Source: Isoetes taiwanensis
Taxonomy: Eukaryota; Streptophyta; Lycopodiopsida; Isoetales; Isoetaceae
Assembly (NCBI GenBank): GCA_021234155.1
Contig: JAJEKV010000101.1
Location: 2,089,089 to 2,153,088, forward strand
Direction of reading: 5' to 3'
DNA: 64,000 nucleotides
The translations under genes were made by a program, and so were the position numbers. Position 1 is the first letter of the stretch; every line of letters starts with the position of its first letter. Below are positions 62,961 through 64,000 of this stretch, piece by piece. A model generated the notes under the pieces. That model did not search any database. It saw only the letters and a program-made list of their open reading frames with translations, and was not told the origin of the DNA.

Positions 62961-64000
62961 ATAGCACCTATGTCTCTTTAACTTGTGCCGCTATTCATGC
63001 CACCAACAATCAGCATAGAAAGCATAGACTTAAGTTGGAACAAAGTTCAACAAGTCCACATGTATTCTAAGTTATAATTCAAACCAAGAAATGAGTCTCT
63101 GTTGGGGAAGAGAACACTGTGGACGCATCACGCATACATTTTTGTGGACAATTAATATTGATCAAATAGTAAATCACGTATACATGACCAATAAACCTAT
63201 GTAAATGTAATATTCAAATAACATAATGAAATGAATATTATCTTTACTTTATGGCAATGCAACTACAATAAACCATCGACTTAAAAATATGTATAATGAA
63301 ATTTCTTTACTGTAGGCTCTACTACAGCGCCCAAAATTTTGGGGCAAAGAAGAGCATAATGACCAACAAAATGACAGATCCCAAGTGCCGTGAGCCAGCG
63401 ATCAAGGTTGTGACATCAGATGATATGCTCACCACCGACCGAAAGCATGCTTTGATGATTGGTATGAAATGACGAATAGAGATAAATGCCACCAATAACT
63501 CCATTGGCATAAAAATTTTAAACTATTGTCTTTTGTAATACATTTGGAAACTTAAGGCGTTATTTATTCATAATGGAAGTAATGTTCTTGTTTTATGTTT
63601 TGATATAGGAAAAGGTTTATGCCATTTTGAAATTTTGTCTTGCATTTGAAATGCTAGAATGTATGGACTTCCTATGCACAAACCAGATGAATGCAAGGTT
63701 AAAATTTATGGAAGGAGAAATTTCACTCAATCGTGAAATTCCACTCACCGAAATTTCTCCAGAAATTTTGAGGATCATACACGACGCTGAGCCACCGGGA
63801 AAGCCACAGATTCAAGCCAAAATTTCCTCGAGAAATTTCAGCTGAGGAAATTCCTCCCACTCTAAATTTTTTCACCTTAAAATTTAGCCCGCTTTTTATT
63901 GGATTCCCAAAATTTTGGCTTTGCATTTCCCACAGACCGCTTGGCTTGGCATTTCCAAACCATGGCTATGGTAAGCTCAGATCCCATGTTTTCTACGTCT
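62961..64000. other. no gene recognised
   Basis: AT-rich intergenic sequence with a cluster of GAAATTTC palindromes at 63717-63840 and repeated AAAATTT words. The longest frame is 72 codons. Confidence 0.45.

Noticed and set aside
1-64000. CRISPR arrays, phage-defence islands or bacterial operons
   Set aside because: No regular short-repeat/spacer arrays, no Shine-Dalgarno-led gene clusters; introns and plant families show eukaryotic nuclear DNA.

Overview
This window looks like nuclear DNA from a land plant with a large, repeat-rich genome. It has GT-AG introns, plant-specific gene families (a Nodulin-like/NFD4-type MFS transporter and a PPR-DYW protein), plant LINEs with a zf-RVT-type tail, a Helitron helicase and a Ty3/gypsy chromovirus relic. 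The very old, eroded transposons and broken host genes would fit a gymnosperm or another slow-purging large genome, but I cannot name the species. There is no sign of bacterial operons, CRISPR arrays or organelle genes.

Layout: 1-2.8 kb holds no recognisable gene. About 2.8-7.8 kb is a collapsed Ty3/gypsy chromovirus on the minus strand, with long LTR-like copies either side of a remnant of integrase and chromodomain. The same LTR family reappears in opposite orientation at 11.6 kb and 15.4-16.9 kb. A decayed Helitron-type helicase (17.0-18.2 kb), a tandem duplication and a terminal-inverted-repeat element (19.0-20.0 kb) follow.

The only gene that looks intact is a three-exon MFS transporter on the minus strand (25743 down to 20694, 762 codons). 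It has an unusual Pro/Ser-rich repeat array in its central loop. Its 2.6-kb first intron holds a tandem repeat and a striking hairpin.

From 28.8 to 40.4 kb there are LINE fragments of at least two lineages and a five-exon pseudogene of a 5'-3' exonuclease (35.2-37.7 kb). From 45 to 57 kb there are two long polypurine tracts, a second inverted-repeat element (47.7-48.6 kb), a PPR-DYW pseudogene (53.6-54.7 kb) and a minisatellite built on a short ATTTTGGTAA core. At 59.6-62.9 kb lies a long minus-strand LINE of the same family as the truncated copy at 31.8-32.8 kb.

The host genes do not form a pathway. Three gene loci (transporter, exonuclease relic, PPR relic) are scattered in transposon debris. 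I did not find a convincing new biological system. The best leads are the transporter's loop repeats, the intronic hairpin, the two inverted-repeat elements and the two decayed organelle- or DNA-related gene copies.
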